Shown here in pieces: positions 12,295 to 23,340 of a DNA stretch of 64,000 bases. Position 1 is the first letter of the stretch. Each line of letters starts with the position of its first letter. The stretch is from Dermatemys mawii (lineage: Eukaryota > Chordata > Testudines > Dermatemydidae). A program made the position numbers and the translations under genes. The notes beneath the pieces were generated by a model. It saw nothing but the letters and a program-made list of their open reading frames with translations. It had not been told where the DNA came from and did no database searches. The stretch is from positions 54,988,785 to 55,052,784 of the forward strand of contig ML677326.1 in assembly GCA_007922305.1 (NCBI GenBank), given 5' to 3'.

Positions 12295-15200
12295 GTACGT
12301 CTTTTGAATGCATTTTAACTTAAGGGTGGAGCTAGCTATAAGTCTCCCACACTCTTAGACCCCTTTTCCCTGCTGCACCAGAGTTTTGCTCAGCATAGCT
12401 AGTAGCAAGTAATGGTGGTGGGGAGTTGGGTATGGCTGCCTGATTCTGGGCTGTGACCAGCTGGTGGAAAGGTCCCTAGAGTCTAGTGTGTTCCAGCCCC
12501 TCTTCCTTCTCAGTCCTCCCTGCATCAACATGTTCCTCCCCTTTCCACCACAGATGGTGTGGGAGAGAGGTGGTGATAGAGGAGTCAACTATGTTAACGC
12601 TAGATCTGTTAGAATTCCCCAGTACCAAAGGAATCTTGATCAGTAAGGATGGAACCAGTTTGTGGCCCCTTTGCACTGGCTCTGGTTATGCAAAGTGGAT
12701 AGAAAAGAATCTGGCTTTCAACTTTCAGTTGTAAGTAAGTAGTAGAAGTGTGGTAGAATATGTGGTAGAAGTTTAGGCTCTTAGGACCATGTGCCTGAAA
12801 TCTGGTCATCGATTTAAGCACTGTGTTTTTTCATTGAGGGTGTCTTGTTCAAGACACACATCATGGGCTTCCTGATAATTTCTGTGTGTGAAACTGCACT
12901 GACCCTCTTCTTATAGAAACTGAGAACATTATCTGGAGCATCATTATGTTTTGATAAAAGATCTTAATTTCAATTATGAAGATGTTTGTTCATTGATAAA
13001 TGATGGATTTTAGATAACTGCCAGATTTCACAAATATTGTCTAATTGCAAATAATGGGAAGTTTTCCTGTGGCAGAGGTTAGTTTAGAATCAGAACAATA
13101 TTGAGCATCTGGAAGAGGCATAGAATGTCTTTGCCAAAACAGCAGTCTAGCGTCCTTTAAATATTTTAAAGATCAGATGATTGGGATACATTCATACACT
13201 GAATGCTATAAGCCATGCAATACATTGTTTAGCCTGGTGTGCTGGAGCATTTAGAGCAGTTTTCCTTTGTTCCTTCCGCTTCAGACATACACTATTGATA
13301 CCATGGCTTTGAGGGTTTTGGAAAAGTCCAAATAGATAACCTGGGGATTTCATTTTCACCTTCACACTCTAGATATAATTTTTTCTTCTCTTTTCAAATC
13401 CTCTTTCCTCATGTTCAAGATGCAAATGAATTGTGCTATGAGTCCTGTAGCTGAGAGGACTGACAGTCTGTAATGACCTGTTGGGATCTGACTTGCGGTA
13501 GCTAAATTGGAAAAAAAACCAGAACCCTTTCTGATGAAAACTCAGAATCATCAGCCTCTCCTGGGCTCAGGTGTAAGAGACCCTAAGCCTCTTAAAATCT
13601 GGGGTCTTGTCTTCCACGCTGGAGTGTAGTGAGTTTTCAAATTAAGTCTGAACAGTAATGTATTTAAAGACATAATGGGAATAGTTTTAACTCTACAGAC
13701 AGATTGCTTCTTGAACATTTGAAATAGATCTTTACTCACTTGCTGCAATTCTCCAACATACAGTTGTGTTTCATACGATTGATTTTTCAGGACCTGCATC
13801 CTGAAGGCTCCAGATCTGACATGCTCCTCCTAAAATATCCCTGTGACCTAAGGTTTGGAAGCCATAGCCACAAACAGCACACAAGTGTGGATAACAGTCA
13901 TCATCCAGATACAACCATTGCTCTTCACAGATACAACTGAAAGAGCAATAAACAAAACAAAATCACCTTCAACTGTCAGATTGGATAGTTTAAATATGAA
14001 CATTTTGGTTAGCTGGCCTCATTTCCAGCAACAGAAGACAAAGTTTTCAGATTAATTACATACATATTTTTGAAAGTGACAAGTGCTATTACAGTCATCT
14101 TTTGTAGGCTTTAATGTATGCATTCACGGTGCTTTCGTTTGTTGGTACAGGTTTCAAGTAAAACCAGGCCATTTAAATGTGCTCTTTAATTTTAGAAATT
14201 TCAGAACGCCCTACTATGGCCCACATTGGTACTCATTGATTTCCACGGAGGAAGAAGAACAGGCCTCTCTAAACAAATTTTTAACCCATTAACTCTAGTC
14301 CTGACCATGCCAAAAATATGTAAGAGCTGATGGACACTATACGTCACAATGATAATCAGTGCAAGAAAATTCTGTGGTGGGCTAGATAGTTTTGTTTATG
14401 CTACTAAAAGGTGAAAACCCTGAACTTTTTTTGATTTTTTTACTTGTTTTCATTTCCTAACTTTCCCATCCAGAAATGTACAATGGCTTAGCTGAAAACT
14501 GTGGCACATTTGCAGGAACTTGATGAAATCATTTTAAAAACCATGAAAGAGCTAACTAGTTTTATAGGACTCCCCACCTCCTTGCAAAAAACAAAAACAC
14601 CCTCTCTGCCTAAAATTCCTATAATTCCTGCAGGATCCTGTAAGCTACATTGCAGGGAGCCAACACTTTTTAACTGATGCCAGTGTACCAATGCTTATTT
14701 GGCTATAAGTCTCTATGATTTACTATAAACAATTAGCCTGTCACTTATCATGCCTCTTATGTCTCTGAATATTTTGTTTTGATTTAAAGCAATTTTAGTT
14801 TTAAAAAAAATACTGGAAAAGTAAATATAGATTTCCAGGGGAAATCCTTTCTGCAAACCTTGCATTGTGCTGCTATTATTAGTGCATATACCTTCTATTG
14901 AATGACTTAAAGATTTGATAGCCTTGTTAATCTTTTGGCCTTTAATTTAGATGAAGGCTAGATTTGAATCACAGTTGATGAGTGTTAGATAGGCTGTACC
15001 ATATATGGAAATCTGATTTAATTGCTTTGATGGACTTATTTTCTTTTTAAATGCTGAGGAGAAATGGGACTTTTGAAACCTTAGAAGTCTATTTCATGCT
15101 TCATTACAACACAATTCTAACCGTTATATTTCTACCATTCCTATTTTGGTAATGAAAGGAATGCAATGGGGAAGTGTTTAAAAATCATCATCAGCAATCT

Positions 15201-16834
15201 GCGGGTTAACCCTACTAAACCTAACCTTTATTGAGAGAATGGCACCAGATCATATCGTTTGTCTCAAGTGCTGGGAGACTGTTAACATTCCATCAGTGTG
15301 GGTTAGTTCTTAACCTGTGATTTCTGCAGGTTCCTACCGCAGTCATGCACATCATATGCCCACGCCTACTAATAGCATCCATTCATAACTACTCACTACA
15401 GCAGGATTTGACCTGAGAAACTCTAGAATTTTGTTTCAATTTATTAACTCAGAATGTTTTGAAAAGATTTTTAAATAAAGTTTTCCCTTGGCCAGCAAGG
15501 GAACTGTCCGCCTGAAGTTCTCAGCAGCATCTGGTGAGGCTCTCAGCCAAGTTCTTCAGATACTGTACATCCACAATGACAGCCCATTGGCCTTTGCTGT
15601 GGCATTTGCTTAGTCCTCAGAAAAGACTTCCTGGATCTAGGAAATTTAATTCCTGACTCCTTCGACCCAGATGCTGGCCAAAATGTAGTTTGCAATCTGT
15701 ATGTAATCTATATTTTTCCCTAGGAACTGGCCTTGCTGTTAAATTTTTCTAAAACAGTCATATTAATATGTTCAAAAATCCATTGCTGCGTTTCAGATAA
15801 AGGATCACATCTGTTCATGAAAATCTTCTTCTCAGCTGGGTTGCAATCTATGCAGCTGTTGCTTACCGGATGGAACAAAGTTCTGTCCTATGGAAATGAG
15901 AAAAGAACAGAATTAAGTAGTAAATGCCAAGTGATTAAAAAATGTTCTTATTTTCTAGAACGTGGATTAACACAACCCTAGCTCAGATTATTTCATTTTC
16001 TATAGATATTCTCTGAGCAATAACATGGAGTGAAAACCAAAGCTATTATTGGGGAGATATAGATAGCTGAGTAATTTCTTAGGAAAAAAGTGTTTCTCTT
16101 TTACCTCAGAGAATAAAAGCACAGAGACAAATGGCAACAAGCAATGATCTAGTTTCCTATCTTCCCATCTTCACGAGACTAAGAAAAGTCTGATGTACTT
16201 TCTGTATATGTCTGACAGACTCCATGTGGCACTGATTGGATAAGTCACTTACATGCTTTACTTCACTATCCCCACTTATAATATTTGCTTTCCTGCCTTA
16301 TGGAAGATTTGAGAGTATTAATATTCGTTAAGTTGCTTAAAAACAAAAATGGATTATTATTATTATTAACTGGGACTTTGGGTTACCTGGAGTTTGGTAA
16401 AATCAGGACTGCACTGTAAATAATGCAAGCTCAGTATCTTACGATTTGCTTTACATCAGTGTAAATTCAAGCTGCACAGCTTGTTAGAGAACACTGAAGA
16501 CTAACACATTCAATTTGAATCATAGGTAAGGAAGAAAATATCCACGAGGTGCTAATATTTGAGGGTTGTAAAGCTCTAAGGTATTTGGATTTTGTATTGT
16601 GTAGGGTTGATTAGATAGCTGGAAAGTTTCCGATAGCTGTACAATACAGTTACTCTAGCTGTTGAAATAACATTTCAGATAATCCCTAGTAAACATATCC
16701 AGGTTACTCCCTCTGTGCCAGGCATGACCCTGCCAACATTTAATACTAATCCAAGATGTGAACACTTGCATAGCCACGGAGTCAAAGGCAAGAAAGAGAA
16801 TAAGAGACAGACAAGAAAAGGTTCCTGTAATTTA

Positions 16835-17525
16835 GGGCTTGATTACACTGGCACTTTATAGTGCTATAAAGCCTCCAGGAGCGCTATAACTCCCTACCCG
16901 TCCAGACTGGCGAGGCACGTAGAGCGCTATAAACCCACAGTTATACCAGTCCTGGTAATCCTCCCTTCCCAGAGGATTCACAGCTATTGCGTATTGCCTG
17001 CTCCATATTATCGCAAGTGTGAATAAGTATTAACACTCCAAGTGCTACAAGTGATCTCTGGAAATGCTCCGAGCCATTTAAGGCAATTGACATCTCTTCC
17101 CTTTGTTTTGAACTAGGCTGGAGGAATGCAGAAGTATGTTTTCAGAGTTTCTCTCTTAACTTGGCAGATAAGCAATGCAAACGTTTATGGAGGGAGCCTG
17201 TGTGAAACATAAAGCCTGCTAGCAAGCTAGACACGTGCTGACTGGCTCTCAGAAGGACGAAAATCCCCTCGCTCTCTCTCCCTCTGCATATACACAAAAC
17301 GTTCCCCCTCACCCACCTCATTTGAAAAGCATGTTGCACTCAGCTGAATGCTGGGATAGCTGCCCATAATGCACCACTCCCCATGCCGCTGCAAGTGCCG
17401 CAAATGTGGCCACGCTATACTGCTGGTGGGTCTCAGTGTGAACACACTATAGCGCTATCCCTATAGCTGTATATGAGGACAGGTATAACCAAAACCGCTA
17501 TAAAGCTGTAAGTGTAACCAAGCCC
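16835..17525. mobile_element. Harbinger-like non-autonomous DNA transposon (691 bp)
   Basis: Terminal inverted repeats GGGCTTGATTACACT (left) and, in reverse complement, GGGCTTGGTTACACT (right) are flanked by TTA on both sides. A 3-bp TWA target duplication is the hallmark of PIF/Harbinger elements. Sub-terminal CTATAAAG/GCGCTATA words recur in both halves. No transposase frame. The open frames inside are short and unrelated to DDE transposases. Confidence 0.75.
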
Positions 17526-19639
17526 TTAGTCTGACCTATTTCTGTTTTCAGTACTTGCAACAGACAGACCAAATTCAAAAGTGCAAGACCCAGTTCTGTC
17601 CTTCTGACCTTCTTGAGGCTTCTCACCTCACATATCCTCACTCCCCAAAGCTGGCAGCTGAATACAACCTTTCTCAATATATTTAAAGTAAAAATAATTT
17701 GCAGAGACTCTGTCAGTACTGGACCTATAGGCTTTATTTGGATCACTCGTATGCAGGCTTCCACCTCGCTTTCCTCACCTGTGCCTTTCCATTCCATTTG
17801 TATGAGCCAGCAGAATACTTCAATTTGCAAGAATCCTGGTCTTTCAAGGGTAGGCTGTGCTATTAAAGCAGTGGCCTAAGGAAGGAAGGACGCAGAGCCA
17901 TGCTGCCCAATGACAACACAAGACACCCTTGTGCAGGTGTGCCCTACTCTTTGTGGCTGACCAGCTCTAGCTGTCAGGACTAAAGGGGTGTGGAGATTGC
18001 CCCTCCTCGCCCCCTCTGAGGCAGCTAGTGCTAGTGCCAAGCAGTCTCTGCACTCAGGAGAGTGCTGTGACTATAACTGGCCCATTTTGGGGTCTAGGGA
18101 GAGGAAGACTCCTTACGTCCTTCCTAACCTTTGTCTGGCCCTCTGTGCTTTGAGACATCAGGATCCTTAGAAACTGAAAAACTCTGGTTGTGAACAAGCA
18201 GAAAGCAACCTGTTCTAGCAGGAGAAATGTGCTATTTAAGAGCACTGCTGCCTTGCCAAAGAAAGTCTGTTTCTTCTGGGTTAGTACCTGCAGAGCACAT
18301 TTTTTGATTCATTACAAGTTTTCGTAATTAGGAAGCAGACAGTGTCCTTTTAAGAACAGTTTTTTATTACGCTGAAAAATTTCTTAATTTCTTAACAAAC
18401 AAATGTTTATCCATTGTCATCTCTAGTTTTCTCTGGCCTAACGTTTAATTATTACTGCATCATGGATTTCAATGGACATGGAATCAGGACCATAAGGGGT
18501 AGCAGTAGTCTGTGCTGTAAAACATAATTTTGCACTTGCAGCCAGAGGGGCACAAGCATAAATCCTCCTTCACAGCCAGCATAAAAAGCCACAAGAAATC
18601 CTCCTGTAGATTTCAGTCCTGTCAGGGAAGAGTAATGAGATTTTTTTCTCTGCATGTTGGCAAGTCTGAATATTATTTTAGAAAGAAAACCTTTTCCATA
18701 AGATAATGGACTTACTAACAGGCCTGGACTGCTCAAGTAATTGGTTCAATGTCTCACTACCTTTCACTTCTTCTTTAACCACAGCCAAGGTCAGTAGTGA
18801 CTGAAAGTCATTATCCTTAGATGTCTGCAGTAGTTTATTTAACAGAGGGTGGTAGTCTCAGCACAGTTTCTTCCAGACAGGTGTCCGCATGATAAAAACC
18901 ACCATAAGAATGATACACCCATTAACAGTCTCAAAGAAGAAGCTAAGGGCCTAATGTGCATGGTGAGAGAATTCCTCTGACATCCTTTGTCCCTGCATCT
19001 CTTTATACTTGCTTTCTGGATAGAGAACTTTAGTTTGTGATGTAAATCTAGCACTTTTCCTAATCACTACACTTAAAGTAAAATTATACTATAATTCAAT
19101 TGGTTTTTCACAATTGGCTTTGTTTTTAAAAATCTACTAAATCCATCCCTACTTAGATACTCATAGAAGCTCTATAAATGGCAATAAAGGTGTTTGCTAG
19201 AGTGCAAAAACTGAACCATGCTTTATCAAACTCAAACCATCTGGAGTGATGCTAAAATAAGAATTGAGGGCAGGTCCCTTCAGCGGGAGAAACAGAAAAT
19301 GATAGGGATTGGCTAATATGGCAACATTTGCTTTATCTGAACATTTTATAAGATTAATGACAAAAACTAATGTACTTCACGAGACATGAGAAGAATTAAA
19401 AATAAGAATTCCATGTGATCACTAAAAAGGTGTGGGGGTGGGTAGCGGTAGGGTGAAGCAGAGTAATCGTTGTGGTCTTTGTTTTTGAAAAGGGACTGTT
19501 TGTTGCCTACTTATAGGCTATTATTCTTATGGATATTTTTGCACAATTAGTTTAAAATTAATAGACACGTGTAAAAAAACGTACAGCCTCTGTTAGGAAC
19601 ATTTTCCAGCATAGTAATACTGGTTAGAGGTGTGCTTTT

Positions 19640-19827
19640 TTTGAGAATTTTCATGCCAGCAAAAGCCCTAGTACATATACAGTTACACCAGCATAGAAGT
19701 GCTTTCGCTTATTCCTTCAGGGAACTAGTGTAAGCACTTTTTGCTGGTATAACTTGCATCTACATTAGGAGGTTTTTTTTGCTGGTATACTTACATTGGC
19801 AAAAGTTTCTAGTGTAGACCTGGCCTG
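19640..19827. mobile_element. MITE fragment ending TAGTGTAGACCTGGCC
   Basis: The right end TTCTAGTGTAGACCTGGCCT resembles the end of a widespread reptile MITE. The interior repeats the words GCTGGTATA(A/C) and CACCAGC in opposite senses. The matching left terminus is missing or decayed. Confidence 0.35.
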
Positions 19828-19938
19828 TATCTGATGTGAGGCAATCAAGAAAGTTTAATACATAGTGAAGCTCAGCTGAGAAATCATCTTAGACCTGAAC
19901 AAGGGGAATATATTTAACCATTAGTTTTGCAATGTCAG

Positions 19939-20062
19939 CTAGGGTGACCAGACAGCAAATGTGAAAAGTCAGGACAGGAAATGAGGGTAATAGGAGCCTA
20001 TATCAGAAAAAAGACCCCAAAATCAACACTGTCCCTATAAAATTGGGACATCTGGTCATCCT
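19939..20062. mobile_element. hAT-like MITE (124 bp) with 8-bp target duplication
   Basis: Ends CTAGGGTGACCAG and CTGGTCATCCT are inverted copies. AATGTCAG stands immediately before (19931-19938) and after (20063-20070), a perfect 8-bp target duplication as made by hAT transposases. No coding capacity. Confidence 0.85.
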
Positions 20063-20550
20063 AATGTCAGTGGATCCTTGTTTTGAAGTTATGTAGCCAA
20101 ACTAGAGGCACTTGTGTAGCTGTGGCAATTCAGAAGATAGACTGCTACCAGGTTTGCATTATGGTTAAGATTGAGTCAGCACTTTTATTATAAAAAATAT
20201 TTTCAAGGAATTTCTAATTCAGACATAAACATTTGATTTGTCCTGAGAATTTTTGAGATTTCATCCCTCTAGATAGCAAAAACAAAGCAGTACAGGGGAC
20301 TTAAAGGGACATACGCTGCAGTGTTTTTGAAAATGATACTATTTCATTGGCTGGATTCTGTCCACATCTAAAGTGATGAAGCAGGTACAGAAGACCGCTC
20401 TGGAGCTGCATTTTGTCACATGTAACTGGTACACTAAGCACTAATGAAGTGTTAAAGTTGTTAAAGCTTCTTTCTGGCAGCTTGGATTGTCACAAAGATA
20501 AATTAGAAGTGGATCTGAAGCAGGAAAGACTTATTATAGGGGTACAAAGT

Positions 20551-20640
20551 GAGATATTCAGCTGGTGTACATTGGCATAGCTCCACTGACTTCAATGGTG
20601 CTTTGCTGATTTACACCAGCTGAGGAGCTGGCTCAGATAT
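20551..20640. repeat. Short palindromic ancient repeat
   Basis: AGCTGGTGTA (20560-20569) is an exact inverted partner of TACACCAGCT (20612-20621), with CTCCACTGACTTCAATGG between them. Related 'tgacttcaatgg' wording recurs near 1545, 35385 and 60480, suggesting a common old amniote repeat. Confidence 0.4.
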
Positions 20641-21653
20641 TGTAGCTGGATTACAGATGCAACCTCAGTTTCAAAGATAATCACATTTCTGGAAAACCCT
20701 TTGGCATGTCTCTGCTTGCAATGTAAATACTGGATTAAATAGCAAAGGTCAATATCTAGACACCCGAGGAAAATGGCAGTAGCTAAACTCTTTATAATGG
20801 TTCTAGTTCGGTTTATTAGAATACATCATCTCAAACTAGAAAGTGCTACTGAGATTTGTGCAGTAAAATCCAAATCCTTGCCCTTATGCTCAGCTCGAGT
20901 AAACATGGCTGCACAGAGGGGAGAGTGGTTATGTGAAAGTGATCGACGGGTGGGAAGGGATCCCTCAGCTTTTCAAAGAAAACTGCGCAGATTGCAACAA
21001 TGAAAGAGTTAATCAAGATCAGTAATGTGTTAATAATCTTATCTGAAATCCTGTTATCCCTGAACACAGTTTCCAGTATGACCACATATTTTTAGTGATT
21101 TATAAAAATGGGTTGAAACAGCAGATCAGAGGGACGCCTAAACTGTTTACCCTTGATTTGTAAACTCCCTCTTTTTTGTGGGCTTACAACAATGCTTTTA
21201 ATGCTATTTTTTTGTTTTTGTTTTTTTGTGATTTATCTGCCAAATACACTCTATTAAATAGTGAATATTAATATTTAACTTACAAGCAGCATTTCTTGCT
21301 TCTGCCACATAGGATAAAAATATTTCCCGTGGTGCCTTTGTTAAAAAGACACACACGTTTTGAAGTGTCAGAACGGTAAAACATCTTTCAAGGAATAAGG
21401 GCTCACTCTGTGTTGGATCAAATCCGTGTTAATTTAACTTTGACCTGAGTAGTTGCAAATGCACATGCGCATAAATCCCTGCTACACATTAAAAGAAACA
21501 TGCTCTACAGAGATTCTCATTTAAGCTAAATTGAAATAAACCATAATGGTTTTTGAAACCAATGTCTTTTGACTGGACAAACACATTGTTCTTCAAATTC
21601 AGTACAGACTAATATAGTATGAATATCTGAGATTGACCCAAGGTGACTCCAAC

Positions 21654-21803
21654 CTTCCTATAGCTCCAATGCTGGTTACCCTTCATGCCATGACAGTCAT
21701 ACAGTGTGACAGGGCTACTGTGCGAAACGGCATCAAAGCAGAATTTCCTGGTGTGAAGAGGTTCCCCGGGGCGGATGTCTTCTCTCCAACCAAAGGTAAA
21801 GAG
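21654..21803 (-). CDS. GALNTL6: GALNTL6 internal exon: lectin domain, middle (50 codons)
   Basis: Minus-strand exon of 50 codons running from [20 protein letters not shown] through [19 protein letters not shown] to NQHWSYRK. The acceptor reads ttttgtag and the donor is GTTGGA, a less common but acceptable site with G at +1 and +5. Phase 0 at both ends. It carries the second lectin repeat: the FCFD cysteine, YDCHG and the QxW signature, here QHW. From memory the mammalian protein begins this exon with Val rather than Leu and has QLW followed by GYRK, so this copy shows V-to-L, L-to-H and G-to-S changes at usually steady positions. No stop or frameshift is present, so I read it as functional. 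The last exon (C-terminal lectin repeat and stop) was not found downstream. Confidence 0.93.
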
Positions 21804-22859
21804 CTACAAAAACAACCAGGCAAGATGATAATATATGGCTGTTGAAAGACATTAAAAAACAAAACAAAAAACCAGTGTATATGCCTTTCCTTTGCATGTC
21901 ATGGAAAAGGATTAATTAGACACTAGTTGATGATAGTCTCAATTCAAAGATTCAAAGTTCTGTTGGTTAAATGTGTGCATTAACACCAGAACAAACATCA
22001 GGTGGAACAACTGCTAGTTCTTGGCAGAAAAATAGAAGTTCACATAACACTAGTATTAGTTATTCTCCCAGTTCTAAGAAAAGGGGGAGCATTCTATAGT
22101 TACTGACAGAAGAAATTAGTAAACCTTTGGAATCCCATATGTAGGCAGCATTTCATAGAATCATTGACAACATGGGTGCAAAACAGTCAGGTGTTCAGAA
22201 GATCATCCTAGCTTAGCCTCACGCACACAGCATTTTTCTGACCTTCACTTAGAAATCACTGGGGTACTATTTCAATCAGTTACATAGATATATCATTCCC
22301 TTACCGATTTTTTTGTCATGTTTATCCTACAGTTTCTTTTATTTATATGTTATAATATCATTTCATCTCCTTTGCCCCCTTTTCCCAAGCCAGACATTAA
22401 GTTCTATCCATCTCCCTCCTCTACAACTTGTGATCTACATGCAAATCATTAAAGCCCTTCTTCATGCGGCTCTGTGAGAGATTTTGGAGGTTTACAGTCA
22501 GTAACAGCATCCTGCTCAATCAAACATCAGCTGCCTGATGTTACTTCACAGCACCACAAATCTTTCATTCATAAGATGCAGGAGGCAGGCCTGACATCAG
22601 ATTTAAATATCTGGCATTTTTCTTTCACGGGAGCCAGTGCGTAGTACGGGTCACAAGTTTGAAGTTTAATATATTGGTATTAGTTCTTCAGTAGTGCACT
22701 AGCTCCTTAGGAGAATTAAGCTGGAAGCTGTTATATTTTATGATGCCAACTCTGTAGCTCTTTGAATAGCTGTCAATTTTTAGGTAGTCTCAGTTACACA
22801 TATATAAATCCAGGCCATTGCGCTCAAGGAGATCAGAACTTGGCCCTGAGTACTTCTGT

Positions 22860-23340
22860 CTTATGGTGCATATTTTAACCCTTTCATTGTTCTAGTCATT
22901 CTCTGAATTCTTTCTGAAAGTGATGCTCTGTTTAAAATGAAATGTCACAAATGATGCACTGTATTCCAAGTGTGGCTGTATAGAGATGGCACAGAAGAGA
23001 AGAATTATTATGTCCCTTGGCCTGCAGGCAAACCCACTATATGTACAGCACATATCAGAACAATATTTGCTCCCCCTCCACCTCACTGTATCTCATTGTG
23101 AGCTCATGTTCTCTTTGTTATCTGCTGTCATTCCCAATTTGTTTCTGCATTACAGGTTCTCTAGACAGCATTTTCCTTGTTTGGCCCTGTGCTGTGCTTA
23201 TTATTTTCTCCTTCCCCCAGAGTACTGTTTTACATTTATTTACAGCAAAGGACAGTGGACAGCTTCAACATGGTTTTTAAACCAATCCTGGCTTTATAAA
23301 AGATTGTCATTTTCTCCTTTTCTTTGTGCTTCTTGAACAA
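22860..23340 (-). repeat. CR1/L3-like LINE 3' fragment, minus strand
   Basis: Wording such as TCTAGTCATTCTCTGAATTC and GCACTGTATTCCAAGTGTGG follows the reverse complement of the CR1/L3 C-terminal region (a degraded form of the QRR and QYSAAVWNP-like segment). Heavily decayed. The right border with the gag-like remnant is uncertain. Confidence 0.4.

Larger units (their letters stand above)
1..21653 (-). other. GALNTL6: GALNTL6 intron downstream of exon 21654-21803 (partial)
   Basis: Starts GTTGGA at 21653. The expected last coding exon, with the third QxW lectin repeat and the stop codon, was not seen, so this is probably one intron running off the left edge. It holds a fold-back MITE (0.24 kb), a CR1 (5.8-8.4 kb), a CR1 tail (12.1 kb), a Harbinger-like MITE (16.8 kb) and two small hAT-like MITEs (11.7 and 19.9 kb). 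The stretches 0.5-2.5, 3.3-5.8, 8.4-11.7, 12.3-16.8 and 17.5-19.6 kb show no gene, only A+T-rich intron, with one SINE-like tail at 9.3 kb. Confidence 0.7.

Noticed and set aside
15460..15640. Possible exon (moderately G+C-rich, CAGCAAGGGAACTGTCCGCC region)
   Set aside because: No open frame with splice sites matches the missing GALNTL6 terminal exon, and no other family was recognised.
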